A stretch of DNA of 49,859 nt. Source: Moduliflexus sp964602655. GTDB lineage: Bacteria; Moduliflexota; Moduliflexia; Moduliflexales; Moduliflexaceae. A program made the translations under genes and the position numbers. Within the stretch, counting starts at the first letter, position 1. Each line of letters starts with the position of its first letter. Positions 9,123 through 17,926 of this stretch are shown here, piece after piece. Location: assembly GCA_964602655.1 (NCBI GenBank), contig CAZRSF010000044.1, positions 1 through 49,859 of the forward strand. Direction: 5' to 3'. The notes beneath the pieces were generated by a model. It had not been told where the DNA came from, ran no database searches, and worked only from the letters and a program-made list of their open reading frames with translations.

Positions 9123-9273
9123 CGAAATTGCCGAAGTCGTTTTTGTGAAAAAGATGTCCGTCTGAGGGACGATTCTTCCGTATCTGGACGCCGAGAACGA
9201 CAGTTGCGATCTCCGATTGCAATCAGAGAATGTCTTCCGTTTTGGCCGCAGACTAAAGGAAAGAAAAAATCTC

Positions 9274-9301
9274 TTGACATCTCATCCGCTTTTCATGTAG
9301 G
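9274..9301 (+). promoter_or_regulatory. possible promoter before the REC-GAF-kinase gene
   Basis: A perfect TTGACA at 9274-9279 is followed after 16 bases by a poor -10 (TGTAGG). The rest of 9123-9388 shows no gene and no clear terminator for the phosphate genes. Confidence 0.3.
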
Positions 9302-9388
9302 GTTGTTTTCACGTTATTGACCATACAGACCGCGAGTCTGATGCGTTTCTTCGGCATGATGTTGACGGAAATCCGACGTTCTACACTC

Positions 9389-11131
9389 ATGAAACTGCAT
9401 ATTTTAGTGATTGACGATAGCGAGACGGCCAGGGAAGCGATTGCCAGCGTCCTTCCCAAACGGGAATATACCGTGACGATGATGTCGAACGGAGCGGAAG
9501 CCCTGTCCTATATCGAAGAGCACCCCTGCGACCTGATCTTTTTGGACGACTTTCTGCCGGATATTGATGGTCTCAGCCTGCTGCACAAGCTTGTCAAAAA
9601 ATTCCCGGATGTGCCGGTGGTGATGGTCACAGAAAGCGGTTCGGAAAAACTGGCGGTCAATGCGCTGAAAAGCGGGGCGTCTGACTATCTTGTCAAATCT
9701 ACGGATTTCATCTCGAAAATTCCTCACATTATCCGAGAAAACCTTGACAAATACGAGATGAAGCGCCGAAATCGCGATCTTGAGACCCAGCTGCGGGATT
9801 CATTCAAACAGTTGAAGCAACTGAACCGCGAGCTTGAAGAAAAAGTATTGGAACGCACGGAAGAATTGGAACGCGCCTACCAACTCTCCAACGAACTGAT
9901 GGCAAAAGCGGTGGATTCGAATATGCAATTGGCCGAATTGTACACGGAAGTGGACGAATCGCGGCGCAAATTGGATATGAAAATCCGAGAACTCTCGCTG
10001 CTCAACGAGATTGCGAAGGAAATTACATCAGCCTCGAACAAAGACCATTTGTTACGGATTGTGTTAGACGCCGTGCACGAAGAATTAGCGGTTGATCACT
10101 GCGCGCTGCTCCTGCTGAATGAAGAGACGCAGCATTTGCATATCGGTATGTCGTTCGGCACGCCTGATGACTTGTTATTAGCATCGCGGTCGCTTCATGG
10201 GGAACGTATCTTACTCGATGTCCTTCGCAAAAATCGTCCGGTGTTAGTTCAGGACGTCGAAAGCGACACGGATTTCTTGCCATTAGCCCAGGATTTTCCG
10301 GGGATCGAAAGTTTTGTGTTGATTCCGATTCGCGCAAAAAATAAAGAAGTGGGCGTCTGCACTGCTTACGGATACGAGCATAATGCCACATTGACGCAGG
10401 ATGACGCCACGTTTGTCCTTTCCTTGGCGAATCAAACCGCGTTGTCGCTGGTCAATCTCGATGAGACTGCGCGGAAGATTCAGGCGGAACAATTTGCCAT
10501 GTTAGGAAAGGCGGCCGGATATATCATGGGAGATATTCACACCGCGTTCTCTGCGATTCGCAGCGTGATCGAGCCTGACATTCAGCCGAATTCAGGCCAG
10601 CGAACATTCGAAGAATTGACGTGGGTTTCCGGCGCAGTCGAAGAATGTATCGAGTTGGCTCAGGGGCGGCATGGAACGCTTTCTTTTCAGTCGGGTTCGG
10701 TCAAATCCTTTCTTGAAAATATCCGCGCGAAACTCGACGCGCAATTTTCCAGTCAACAGATTCAGATCATCATTCAGGTCGAGCAGGACTGCGAATGGAC
10801 GATTGATACGCATAAAATGCAGCGGGCGTTTTTGAATTTAGCGGACAACGCCCGGCAGCGAATGACGAATGGCGGCTCGTTGACAATGAGTAGTCGTCAA
10901 GATGGAGAGAAACTTGTATTGACATTGACAGATACCGGCTATAGTATTCCTGTAGAGAGTCAGGCGCACTTGTTCGACGCCTGTTTCGCGGCTGAAAGCG
11001 ATCGTCAGGAAATGGGCTTTGGGTTGCTTATCGCCAAAAAAATTCTGGATGAGCATGGGGCGTCTCTTGATGTGTATAGCGGAAAAGACCAGGGCGCAAC
11101 ATTTTATCTTACGTTCTTGCCGGCTCGATAA
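9389..11131 (+). CDS. soluble REC-GAF-histidine-kinase-like signalling protein
   Basis: A 580-residue cytoplasmic protein. Residues 1-105 are a receiver domain (ILVIDDSE, phosphoacceptor Asp53 in IFLDDFLPD, conserved Lys near 102). A long coiled coil follows to about residue 200, then a GAF sensor domain (SLLNEIAKEITSASNKDHLL onward) to about 360. The C-terminal part is kinase-like: GDIHTAFSAI could be the phosphoacceptor helix, NLADNARQRM an N-box, DTGYSIP a G1 box missing a glycine, and MGFGLLIAKKI the G2 box. The H-box and ATP lid diverge from active kinases, so it may act as a scaffold or a weak kinase. No membrane segment. ATG 9389 fits the receiver fold. It is followed 76 bases later by an MglA-like GTPase. 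Confidence 0.85.
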   Translation: MKLHILVIDDSETAREAIASVLPKREYTVTMMSNGAEALSYIEEHPCDLIFLDDFLPDIDGLSLLHKLVKKFPDVPVVMVTESGSEKLAVNALKSGASDYLVKSTDFISKIPHIIRENLDKYEMKRRNRDLETQLRDSFKQLKQLNRELEEKVLERTEELERAYQLSNELMAKAVDSNMQLAELYTEVDESRRKLDMKIRELSLLNEIAKEITSASNKDHLLRIVLDAVHEELAVDHCALLLLNEETQHLHIGMSFGTPDDLLLASRSLHGERILLDVLRKNRPVLVQDVESDTDFLPLAQDFPGIESFVLIPIRAKNKEVGVCTAYGYEHNATLTQDDATFVLSLANQTALSLVNLDETARKIQAEQFAMLGKAAGYIMGDIHTAFSAIRSVIEPDIQPNSGQRTFEELTWVSGAVEECIELAQGRHGTLSFQSGSVKSFLENIRAKLDAQFSSQQIQIIIQVEQDCEWTIDTHKMQRAFLNLADNARQRMTNGGSLTMSSRQDGEKLVLTLTDTGYSIPVESQAHLFDACFAAESDRQEMGFGLLIAKKILDEHGASLDVYSGKDQGATFYLTFLPAR

Positions 11132-11207
11132 CTCTGGGAAGGACAGCAGGTCATTACTATTCTTTCCAGGCGGATGATAACCTGGAGCAGCATTAGGAAC
11201 GTTGTAT

Positions 11208-11978
11208 ATGGCACAGTTTAATTATAATACGCGAGAAATTATTGCAAAAGTGGTCTACTACGGTCCGTCTGTCGGCGGCAAAACCACAAATTTGCAATGG
11301 CTTCACAGCAAATTGGATCCCAGAAGCGTCGGAAAATTATTTTCCCTGGAGACCGAAGCCGACCGAACACTCTTTTTTGATTTGCTTCCGATTAACCTCG
11401 GCAATATCAAGGGAATGGATTTGCGCTTGAAAGTCTATACTGTTCCGGGCCAGGTCAAATACAATTCCACCAGGAAAATGGTGCTGACTGGGGCTGATGC
11501 GGTAGCATTCATCGCAGATTCCGACGCGAAACGCCATAAAGATAACGTGGAGAGCCTGAAAAATCTGGCGGAAAATTTAGCGTCGAATGGGTTGAATATC
11601 CGAACGATTCCCTTGGTGTTGCAATATAATAAGCGCGATCTGCCGAACGTCCTCCCGATTGATGTCATGGATAAGAAATTGAATTTTCGGAATTTACCAT
11701 CATTCGGTTCTATAGCCGTCGATCCGAACGATAATGGCGTCTTGGATTCTTTTATTGCCGTATTAGTGGCAATGGTCGAGTCGTTCGGGGAAAAATACAA
11801 GTTAGGCAAATCCGGCGAGGAAATTCTACGTATTACGGAAAAATTGGAAAAGAATCTGCGTGAACACGTGGCTCGCAGCAATGATGCCAAAGCTGCGAAA
11901 AAACAGCGCGAGATTGAAGAACCCGGAAAATTCGTGATCAAACCGAAACCTTCGCGGGATCAGACTGCGCAGTTCTGA
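11208..11978 (+). CDS. MglA-like small Ras-type GTPase with C-terminal extension
   Basis: A 256-residue small GTPase closest to the MglA family that controls polarity and gliding in myxobacteria. The P-loop is GPSVGGKTT at 19-27, the G3 element is TVPGQ at about 78-82 (the form used by MglA instead of DxxG), and the base-recognition motif NKRD is at 141-144. MglA is about 195 residues; here an extra basic, helical tail of some 50 residues follows (EKLEKNLREHVARSNDAKAAKK). AGGAAC sits seven bases before ATG 11208. No MglB/roadblock partner is seen in the window; the adjacent upstream sensor protein is a candidate partner. A strong terminator follows. Confidence 0.88.
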   Translation: MAQFNYNTREIIAKVVYYGPSVGGKTTNLQWLHSKLDPRSVGKLFSLETEADRTLFFDLLPINLGNIKGMDLRLKVYTVPGQVKYNSTRKMVLTGADAVAFIADSDAKRHKDNVESLKNLAENLASNGLNIRTIPLVLQYNKRDLPNVLPIDVMDKKLNFRNLPSFGSIAVDPNDNGVLDSFIAVLVAMVESFGEKYKLGKSGEEILRITEKLEKNLREHVARSNDAKAAKKQREIEEPGKFVIKPKPSRDQTAQF

Positions 11979-12002
11979 CAGCGCTCCCCATAGCATCTCT
12001 TT

Positions 12003-12041
12003 GTCAGGCGGTCGTTCATTCATGACCGCCTGACGTGTTTT
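12003..12041 (+). terminator. rho-independent terminator after the MglA-like gene
   Basis: Perfect 11-bp stem, GTCAGGCGGTC at 12003-12013 with GACCGCCTGAC at 12024-12034, 10-base loop, followed by GTGTTTT. It ends the kinase-GTPase unit. Confidence 0.85.
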
Positions 12042-12174
12042 AAAAACATGCGTCCGCCTTCTATTTTTTTATTGACTCTTTCTTCAGCATCTACGACCTT
12101 TCGACAGTATTTTCATATATCGTTACGTATTTCGAACGACTTCGGCAAATGTATCTTTCATGGAGGGGAACGCG

Positions 12175-13239
12175 ATGAATGTAATAAAACAGCCTTTTGG
12201 GAACACTCGTGATGGCAGCGCCGTACACCTGTACACATTGCAAAATGATCGTGGCGGAGTGGTCTCGATCACCAACTACGGCGGCATTATTGTCTCCTGG
12301 CTTGCGCCAGACCGGCAGGGAAAATTCGATGACGTGCTGTTGGGATTCGAGACGTTGGACGGATATGTCGGCGCACATCCGTATTTCGGCGCGCTGATCG
12401 GACGCTATGGCAATCGGATCGAACACGGTAAATTCACGCTGAACGGCGTCGAATATACGCTGGCCAAAAACGATGGCAGCAATCATTTGCACGGCGGTCT
12501 GAAAGGCTTCGACAAAGTTGTCTGGGAGGCCGCTGAAGTCCGGCGAGCGGATGGGGTCGGTGTCGAACTTCGCTATCTCAGCAAAGACGGCGAAGAGGGC
12601 TATCCTGGAAATTTAACGGTGACAGTCGTATATCTCTTGACGAATGACCATGCGCTCAGGATCGAATATACGGCTACGACCGACCACGATACGGTGCTGA
12701 ATTTGACCAATCACGCCTACTTCAACCTGTGCGGCGTAATGTCAGGCAAGGATGTACTTGGACATGACATGATGATTCAGGCCGACGCCTTTACTCCCGG
12801 CGATGCCGGGCTGATTCCCACCGGCGAAATTCGCGCCGTCAAAGGCACGCCGATGGATTTCACGTCGCCAACGCCGATTGGTGCAAGAATCAATGATGTT
12901 TATGAACCATTACATCTGGCAGGCGGCTATGACCATAATTATGTGTTGAACAAGTCAGATCAATCGTTGACGCTTGCCGCGCGAGTCTATGAGGCGACGA
13001 GCGGACGAGTCATGGATGTGCATACCACCGAGCCTGGTATTCAATTGTACACCGGAAATTTTTTAGATGGTGCGATTATCGGCAAAGGAGAGATTCACTA
13101 TTCTAAACACGCCGGTTTCTGTCTGGAGACGCAGCATTTCCCGAATGCGCCGAATCGTCCGAATTTCCCATCTACCGTATTAAAACCGGGGGAAACGTAT
13201 ACGCAGACCACGATATACACCTTTTCGGTGCGAGCGTAA
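12175..13239 (+). CDS. galM: aldose 1-epimerase (mutarotase)
   Basis: A 354-residue galactose mutarotase that interconverts alpha and beta anomers of aldoses. Family marks are GRYGNRIEHGKF, NHLHGGLKGFDK (with the substrate-binding histidine), the catalytic-acid histidine of NLTNHAYFNL near residue 180, and the catalytic-base glutamate in CLETQHFPNAPN near the C-terminus. Length is normal. GGAGGGGA lies 5-6 bases before ATG 12175, so that start is preferred to the ATG at 12160. No signal peptide, so cytoplasmic. It stands alone between two hairpin terminators. The 133 bases between terminator and start show no convincing promoter. Confidence 0.93.
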   Translation: MNVIKQPFGNTRDGSAVHLYTLQNDRGGVVSITNYGGIIVSWLAPDRQGKFDDVLLGFETLDGYVGAHPYFGALIGRYGNRIEHGKFTLNGVEYTLAKNDGSNHLHGGLKGFDKVVWEAAEVRRADGVGVELRYLSKDGEEGYPGNLTVTVVYLLTNDHALRIEYTATTDHDTVLNLTNHAYFNLCGVMSGKDVLGHDMMIQADAFTPGDAGLIPTGEIRAVKGTPMDFTSPTPIGARINDVYEPLHLAGGYDHNYVLNKSDQSLTLAARVYEATSGRVMDVHTTEPGIQLYTGNFLDGAIIGKGEIHYSKHAGFCLETQHFPNAPNRPNFPSTVLKPGETYTQTTIYTFSVRA

Positions 13240-13277
13240 CGAATTCGACTGGCCAGACATTACAGAGAGAAAACTTA

Positions 13278-13305
13278 AACGGGGCGTTCAAGAGAACGCC
13301 CCGTT
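13278..13305. terminator. bidirectional hairpin terminator between convergent genes
   Basis: Perfect 12-bp stem (AACGGGGCGTTC / GAACGCCCCGTT) with an AAGA loop between the ends of galM and the convergent VWA-TPR gene. T-rich bases flank it best on the minus-strand side. Confidence 0.75.
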
Positions 13306-13326
13306 CGATTTGAGGAGAGAAGCGCG

Positions 13327-15135
13327 TTATTCTGCGCTTGGCACGTAGACTTGCTGCGCGGCGTCGTAGGTCGCTTTTTGGATCGGCGTATTCGGATCAG
13401 TTTCACGATAGATATAGACTTCCGGTGTATAATTTAACAAATTTTTCAATCGAGTGCCGATATCAACCGCTAATTTCTCCGCTCGCGTTACCGTTGTGGC
13501 CGACGAGACAATCACCTCAAGTTTCGGTGAGCGAGCGACAACTTCTTGCTGCGACAGATTGCGAATATTCGGATTCGCGGTTAAGACCTCGTTATAGGCG
13601 TCAATCGCTTTTTGTTCCTCTTTCTTCAGCCGTTCTTCTTCGGCTGCCGCCAACTTTTCCGCCTCTTCGCGCGCGCGTTCTTCATCGCGCTCTCTCAATT
13701 TTTGCTGCAAAATATCTTCATCGGAAGGCAAGCCTTGCACTTCCCGGAACCATTTGCTCACTTCTTCCTGACGCGGTCCTTGCAACTCCATATAGGTGCG
13801 ATAATGGAGCGACGCCTGTTTTTTATCCTGCAAAATGTCCTGATAAATGACCCCCATGTTCAGATGCGCGTCAACATTTTTGTTGTCGAAATCCAGCACT
13901 TTTTGATATTCTGCCAACGCCTCTTGATATTGTCCGTTATCGTAATACCGGTTGCCGATGGCTAAATGCGCCCGATCGAACAGGTCGAACCCGTTGCCGG
14001 ATCGGACGACGCCGATTGTCAATTTCTGTCCCTGATCAATCGTAAAGTAGGAGGCCAATGGCGGCGTCGTAAGAAACTCGATTTTGTACACGCCGGGCGG
14101 AAGTTCATGGGTTGAAAAATTTCCATTCGTCGGCGGAAGGTTCTCAACGCGTATTTCCTGAATATCAAGCTCGTTTTTCTGTTTTGTAATAATCCCAGGT
14201 TGTACCGTGTTGAGGGTTGTTTGCCCCAGTGTCGAAGCATCTTTGCTCAATTCGGTAGCCTCTCCGATTCGCCGATTGAACAGTCCTAAAATCTTGCCTT
14301 CCGACAAGGCTTTCGCGTCGAGAATTCTGGCGATGCTGTAGCGCAGTTGCGATGACGTATAGATCAATTGCCCTAACTTTTGGCCGCTATCGCGATTACT
14401 ATCCAAAAATTCGCCATTGCCGCGAGCAGCGATGCACTTCAAAAAATTTCTGGATCCGTCGTAAATCGTATTCACGCCTAAAATGTTCAAATTCCCGCCA
14501 AAATCAGAATCTATCAACATATCCATCGTGGTCGTACAGGAATCCGCCATTTCGCTATCGCAGGTGTCATCGCCATCCGTAATAGCGAAGGCAATGCGCG
14601 AGCCGACATGGCCGTCGAAATCCTTGAGCATCTCACGCATCGAAAATCCTAATGGCGATAACCCCACAGGCTGAATCTGTTGAAGCGCCTCCAGGACTCG
14701 TTGCCCGTTCCCTTCGCTGAAGGGAACGACAAGTTCGCTGTCCAAACAATTATTCGCGGTTTTTCCGCCATTGACACGAAGCGCGAACTGCGTATCTTCC
14801 TGGGGGAAATACTGGATGAGAATCTGCGCGAGTTTTTTCGCCAATTCGATTTTCCGAATGCCATTAATATCCATCTCCCCCATTGTTTGCGAGGCATCAA
14901 ACAGAATCTCCACCAGGATCGTCCGTTTGTAGGCGACATCAGGCAGAATCGGCGGCAGGTCTTCATCAACCATTTGGACCAGCAGAGAGCCGGAATTCGC
15001 TGTATATTCCAGAGTTGTCGAGATTTGCGTATCAAAATACGCGTCAAGCGCGAGCGCGTCTGAGGCCATGCCCCCGACAAGCGCGCATAAACAGCATAAC
15101 GCTGTAAGCAGAAGGTGTTGTTTCATAGTGCTCAT
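13327..15135 (-). CDS. secreted von Willebrand factor A domain / TPR protein
   Basis: A 602-residue exported protein. The N-terminus MSTMKQHLLLTALCC...ASDALA is a Sec signal peptide with a likely cut after ALA. A VWA domain spans roughly residues 55-230: RTILVEILFDASQTMG supplies a MIDAS-like DxSxT and FAITDGDDTCDSE the later aspartates, so metal-dependent ligand binding is likely. TPR repeats follow (HLAIGNRYYDNGQYQEALAEYQ and the next), then a charged Glu/Arg/Lys-rich helix, and a C-terminal domain beginning KLEVIVSSATTVTRAEKLAVDIG that resembles LytR C-terminal-type folds. GGAGAGG precedes ATG 15135. Probable periplasmic or envelope protein; the ligand is unknown. Confidence 0.8.
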   Translation of the reverse strand: MSTMKQHLLLTALCCLCALVGGMASDALALDAYFDTQISTTLEYTANSGSLLVQMVDEDLPPILPDVAYKRTILVEILFDASQTMGEMDINGIRKIELAKKLAQILIQYFPQEDTQFALRVNGGKTANNCLDSELVVPFSEGNGQRVLEALQQIQPVGLSPLGFSMREMLKDFDGHVGSRIAFAITDGDDTCDSEMADSCTTTMDMLIDSDFGGNLNILGVNTIYDGSRNFLKCIAARGNGEFLDSNRDSGQKLGQLIYTSSQLRYSIARILDAKALSEGKILGLFNRRIGEATELSKDASTLGQTTLNTVQPGIITKQKNELDIQEIRVENLPPTNGNFSTHELPPGVYKIEFLTTPPLASYFTIDQGQKLTIGVVRSGNGFDLFDRAHLAIGNRYYDNGQYQEALAEYQKVLDFDNKNVDAHLNMGVIYQDILQDKKQASLHYRTYMELQGPRQEEVSKWFREVQGLPSDEDILQQKLRERDEERAREEAEKLAAAEEERLKKEEQKAIDAYNEVLTANPNIRNLSQQEVVARSPKLEVIVSSATTVTRAEKLAVDIGTRLKNLLNYTPEVYIYRETDPNTPIQKATYDAAQQVYVPSAE

Positions 15136-15351
15136 CCCCCGTTCCTCTCCAATCCTCGCCTCTCGTAGAAAGATCGAAGCAGGAGGCGTCAAAGAGAAAG
15201 TTCTCTCCGTTTCGGATGGTCATGTCTGCGCGCGCCAGTCGCCTTGCGCAAGCCGATCAGCAGAAGCGCCCTTGCGCTGAAGAACTTGTCAACCCGCATG
15301 ATGCCATCCTTGTGCGACAGAGTATCACGAATACAGTACGACAATAAAAAG

Positions 15352-15381
15352 AGAATAGCGTTATTTTTTGGGATTTGTCAA
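15352..15381 (-). promoter_or_regulatory. sigma-70-type promoter for the VWA-TPR gene
   Basis: On the minus strand TTGACA (15376-15381) and TATTCT (15352-15357) are 18 bases apart, about 215 bases before the start codon. The rest of 15136-15488 holds a repeat copy and no gene. Confidence 0.5.
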
Positions 15382-15407
15382 TAAAAATATGGTTTGTGAG
15401 TCATCAG

Positions 15408-15447
15408 ACGTAAAAAACATTCCCAGATTCCCCTTCTGGAAGGGTAT
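15408..15447 (-). terminator. repeat-derived hairpin plus T-run after the redox cluster
   Basis: Reading the minus strand past the J-domain gene, CCCTTCCAGAAGGGG (a member of the dispersed palindrome family) is followed within 15 bases by TTTTTT. It may end the long redox transcript. An eight-G run at 15450-15457 is adjacent. Confidence 0.4.
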
Positions 15448-15488
15448 ATGGGGGGGGAAAATTACACGTATCGAAGAGGAAAAATCGT

Positions 15489-16184
15489 TTATTTTTGCCC
15501 GGTTTTCATTCCGGGAATGACGCGCAGCAAGAACTGATACGCATTATTCATTTCGATAAATTTTTCGTGCGACGCCTGTCCGCGATCCGGATGAAATTCT
15601 TTCGCCAGGCGTTTGAACGTCTTTTTAATCACCCCAATATCCGACGTTTCCGAGATGCCCAGTGCGCGAAATGCCTGTTGATACGCGTCATAATGCGTCA
15701 GAATTTCCCACGCGCCATTAAGAAATGCAGCGGCGGTCTCTTCGTCGAGTTTCGAAAAATTGCGCGGATCGGCATAAAAATATTTCAGCGAAAGCTCTTC
15801 TAATGCCGCGTCGCCGACAAGCGCCACGTGATAATCGCAATAATCGCTGCCATCCGGGCAGGCCGCGCCGCAAAATCCGACAAGCTGCTCGTGAAAATAC
15901 CGGCAGCGCCCGGCGTCCGGGTACGGCAGCAGCATGGTGCGCATGAAATGGATAAACAAATAGCGATGATCTCGATACAACGCCTCTTGCAACTCATACA
16001 ACACATGGAACAGCAGAAAATGACGGTGAAACAACTCGATTGGCTCGGCGCGGAAAATTTCGAAATCCGGGAAGGCGATTTTGAGCAATTGACTTTCGTA
16101 ACACGGCTCGCGCAGCGAACGCAGAAACGCCAATAGCGCTTCTCGATCAATAACGGCCAGACGTTCTGTAAATTCTGAGTTCAT
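15489..16184 (-). CDS. DnaJ-related protein with C-terminal J domain
   Basis: A 231-residue co-chaperone-like protein. The C-terminal 70 residues form a J domain with the diagnostic HPD in KRLAKEFHPDRGQ, so it should stimulate a DnaK ATPase. The first 150 residues match the DNAJ_related N-terminal type (EALLAFLRSLREPCYESQLLK at the start) and contain cysteines in GRCRYF, FCGAACPDG and YCDYH that could bind metal. It is the last gene of the minus-strand redox cluster. Its ATG overlaps, as ATGA, the stop codon of a short open frame at 16181-16305. Whether it belongs functionally to the redox genes is open. Confidence 0.82.
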   Translation of the reverse strand: MNSEFTERLAVIDREALLAFLRSLREPCYESQLLKIAFPDFEIFRAEPIELFHRHFLLFHVLYELQEALYRDHRYLFIHFMRTMLLPYPDAGRCRYFHEQLVGFCGAACPDGSDYCDYHVALVGDAALEELSLKYFYADPRNFSKLDEETAAAFLNGAWEILTHYDAYQQAFRALGISETSDIGVIKKTFKRLAKEFHPDRGQASHEKFIEMNNAYQFLLRVIPGMKTGQK

Positions 16185-16305
16185 ACGTTTTCGGGCAACA
16201 GGTGTTTATGATATTTCCACGAGATGTCATTGTCGCATTCGTCAAGGTAGATGTCAATCCCTAAGACGCGCTGCTCAAGTTTTTTCAGCCATGCCGCAGA
16301 GGAGG

Positions 16306-17088
16306 CTAAAGAGCTTCGCCATCGGAAGGAATTCGGACGCGATTGCCGACATGCGCCTGAGAGAGCCGATCTGCCAATTCCCGCCGTGAGAGGCCACAAT
16401 GGTTGATTGCTTCCAAATGCAATACGATGATCATGGCGGTGGGCGCGTCGCGGCAGACGGAAATCACATCGTCTGCGGTCATGGTGATCGCTGCGCCGAA
16501 TATAAACTGCGCCGCACCGGCATTCAGGATAATCATCTGCGGCTGAAACCGCGCGATGGTCTGCCGCACGCAATCGGCATGGACGCTGTCTCCGGCGATA
16601 TACACACTCTGGTTTTGTGCGTCGCGAAGCACATATCCTGAACCACTGCCAAGCAACCTCCCAATCACCCCATGTCCATGCTGCGCTGGAACGCGAGTGA
16701 GTTGAAGCCCCCGCCAGTCATATTCATCAGTAACAGCAATCACGTGTTGAAATCCGGCAGATTGCAGGGCGGCGGCATCACGCGGCTGGCAAAACAGAGG
16801 CACATCTTTACGCAGTATCCGCTCCGCCGTCCGATCCCAGTGGTCTATATGACGATGCGTTAATAGAATGGCGTCAATTTCCTGCAACTCCTCAATCGTA
16901 ACAGGCAACGGAACGAGCGGATTTTTGCGCCGATTGCGCGTTAGCGGAATCGGTGGCAGTTCGCCCGGCGCGGCCAGCATCGGATCAACGAGCAGGCGCT
17001 GGCCCGCTATCGTAAGAAGACAGGTGGCATGGCGGAGATGCCGGATGGTGGGTCGAGATCGCATTGTCAGCCGACCTTCTTTTCTCAT
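16306..17088 (-). CDS. metallo-beta-lactamase-fold hydrolase (UlaG/COG2220-like)
   Basis: A 260-residue MBL-fold protein. The metal-binding signature is THRHIDHWD (His78, His80, Asp82, His83), and later ligands are likely in AGDSVHAD and the histidine of VLHLEAINH. Beta strands IRHLRHATCLLTI and RLLVDPML at the N-terminus are typical of COG2220 members such as UlaG-type lactonases and UPF0173 proteins. The substrate is not predictable. The ATG at 17088 overlaps the alpha/beta hydrolase stop as ATGA, pointing to coupled translation; an internal ATG at 17064 is the alternative. It sits late in the ArsR-headed cluster. Confidence 0.82.
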   Translation of the reverse strand: MRKEGRLTMRSRPTIRHLRHATCLLTIAGQRLLVDPMLAAPGELPPIPLTRNRRKNPLVPLPVTIEELQEIDAILLTHRHIDHWDRTAERILRKDVPLFCQPRDAAALQSAGFQHVIAVTDEYDWRGLQLTRVPAQHGHGVIGRLLGSGSGYVLRDAQNQSVYIAGDSVHADCVRQTIARFQPQMIILNAGAAQFIFGAAITMTADDVISVCRDAPTAMIIVLHLEAINHCGLSRRELADRLSQAHVGNRVRIPSDGEAL

Positions 17089-17885
17089 GAATGCTGCCAA
17101 TGATGCAGCGTCGCCTCAAGAATTTCCCGGCTGCGCGGAACATCGTCAAGCATATCGAACGCATGCTGCCCTTGTTCATGATTATACAGCGCGAGCCGGA
17201 CATTTCGGCGCAACAACACGGGCAGGCTTTGATCAATCGAACGGTTGATAATTTCCCGATCCAGACCAGCTCTGGCAATAAACATGGCCGGAAAATTTCC
17301 AGGCTGCGAACATAACGCGTCGATATCGTCATAACCATCGCCGAGATGCCGATCAATCGGCATAAATGCCGCAAACATGTCGAGGAGATCGCGAATCGTC
17401 ATACATCCGTAATACAACGCCAGGCTTTTTATCTGCTGGCGAAATTCTTTGAGCGCAAGATACAGCGCGAACTGCGTTCCGCCCGAAAATGCCCATAAAC
17501 CGATGCGTTCCCGGTCAAGATGATACTGCTCGTGGCGTTCTATCACATGGCGCAGAAGGTCGCGAATATCGCCTAAAACCGCTTCAATCGTTTTTCCCTG
17601 CGCGAGCATGGCGTGATTAAATCCGATTGCAGCAATTCCCTGACTTGCCAGCCATTCTCCGATGGAGACCTGTTGGCCAGAGTCTTTGAGATTCTCCATC
17701 GGAGCTTCTCCATGAATCAGAATCACGACAGGATGACCGTTTTCAGCGACTTCACGCGGTTCATAAAGATCAAAGATGCGCGAATCGCCTTGATGAGTCG
17801 TATATTCGACAGCCGTTCTGCGACATGCGGCAACCTGAACAGGCAACACAATTCGTTTTTGAAACAGTTCATTCATATCTGGCAT
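17085..17885 (-). CDS. alpha/beta hydrolase (dienelactone-hydrolase-like)
   Basis: A 266-residue serine hydrolase. The oxyanion region is VVILIHGEAP near residues 53-62 and the nucleophile elbow is WAFSGGTQ with Ser134 in the GxSxG position (F-S-G-G form). MFIARAGLDREIINRS contains the likely acid Asp, and NHEQGQHAFDML the catalytic His. The organisation matches dienelactone-hydrolase and acyl-peptidase-like esterases. AAAGGA lies 10 bases before ATG 17885. It is followed by the MBL gene with a 4-base overlap and preceded by three flavodoxin/ferredoxin genes. It could hydrolyse an ester or lactone made or detoxified by the cluster, which is inference. Confidence 0.82.
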   Translation of the reverse strand: MPDMNELFQKRIVLPVQVAACRRTAVEYTTHQGDSRIFDLYEPREVAENGHPVVILIHGEAPMENLKDSGQQVSIGEWLASQGIAAIGFNHAMLAQGKTIEAVLGDIRDLLRHVIERHEQYHLDRERIGLWAFSGGTQFALYLALKEFRQQIKSLALYYGCMTIRDLLDMFAAFMPIDRHLGDGYDDIDALCSQPGNFPAMFIARAGLDREIINRSIDQSLPVLLRRNVRLALYNHEQGQHAFDMLDDVPRSREILEATLHHWQHS

Positions 17886-17926
17886 AATCAGAATATCCTT
17901 TCTTCAGTTGTTCCAATCAATTGGTA

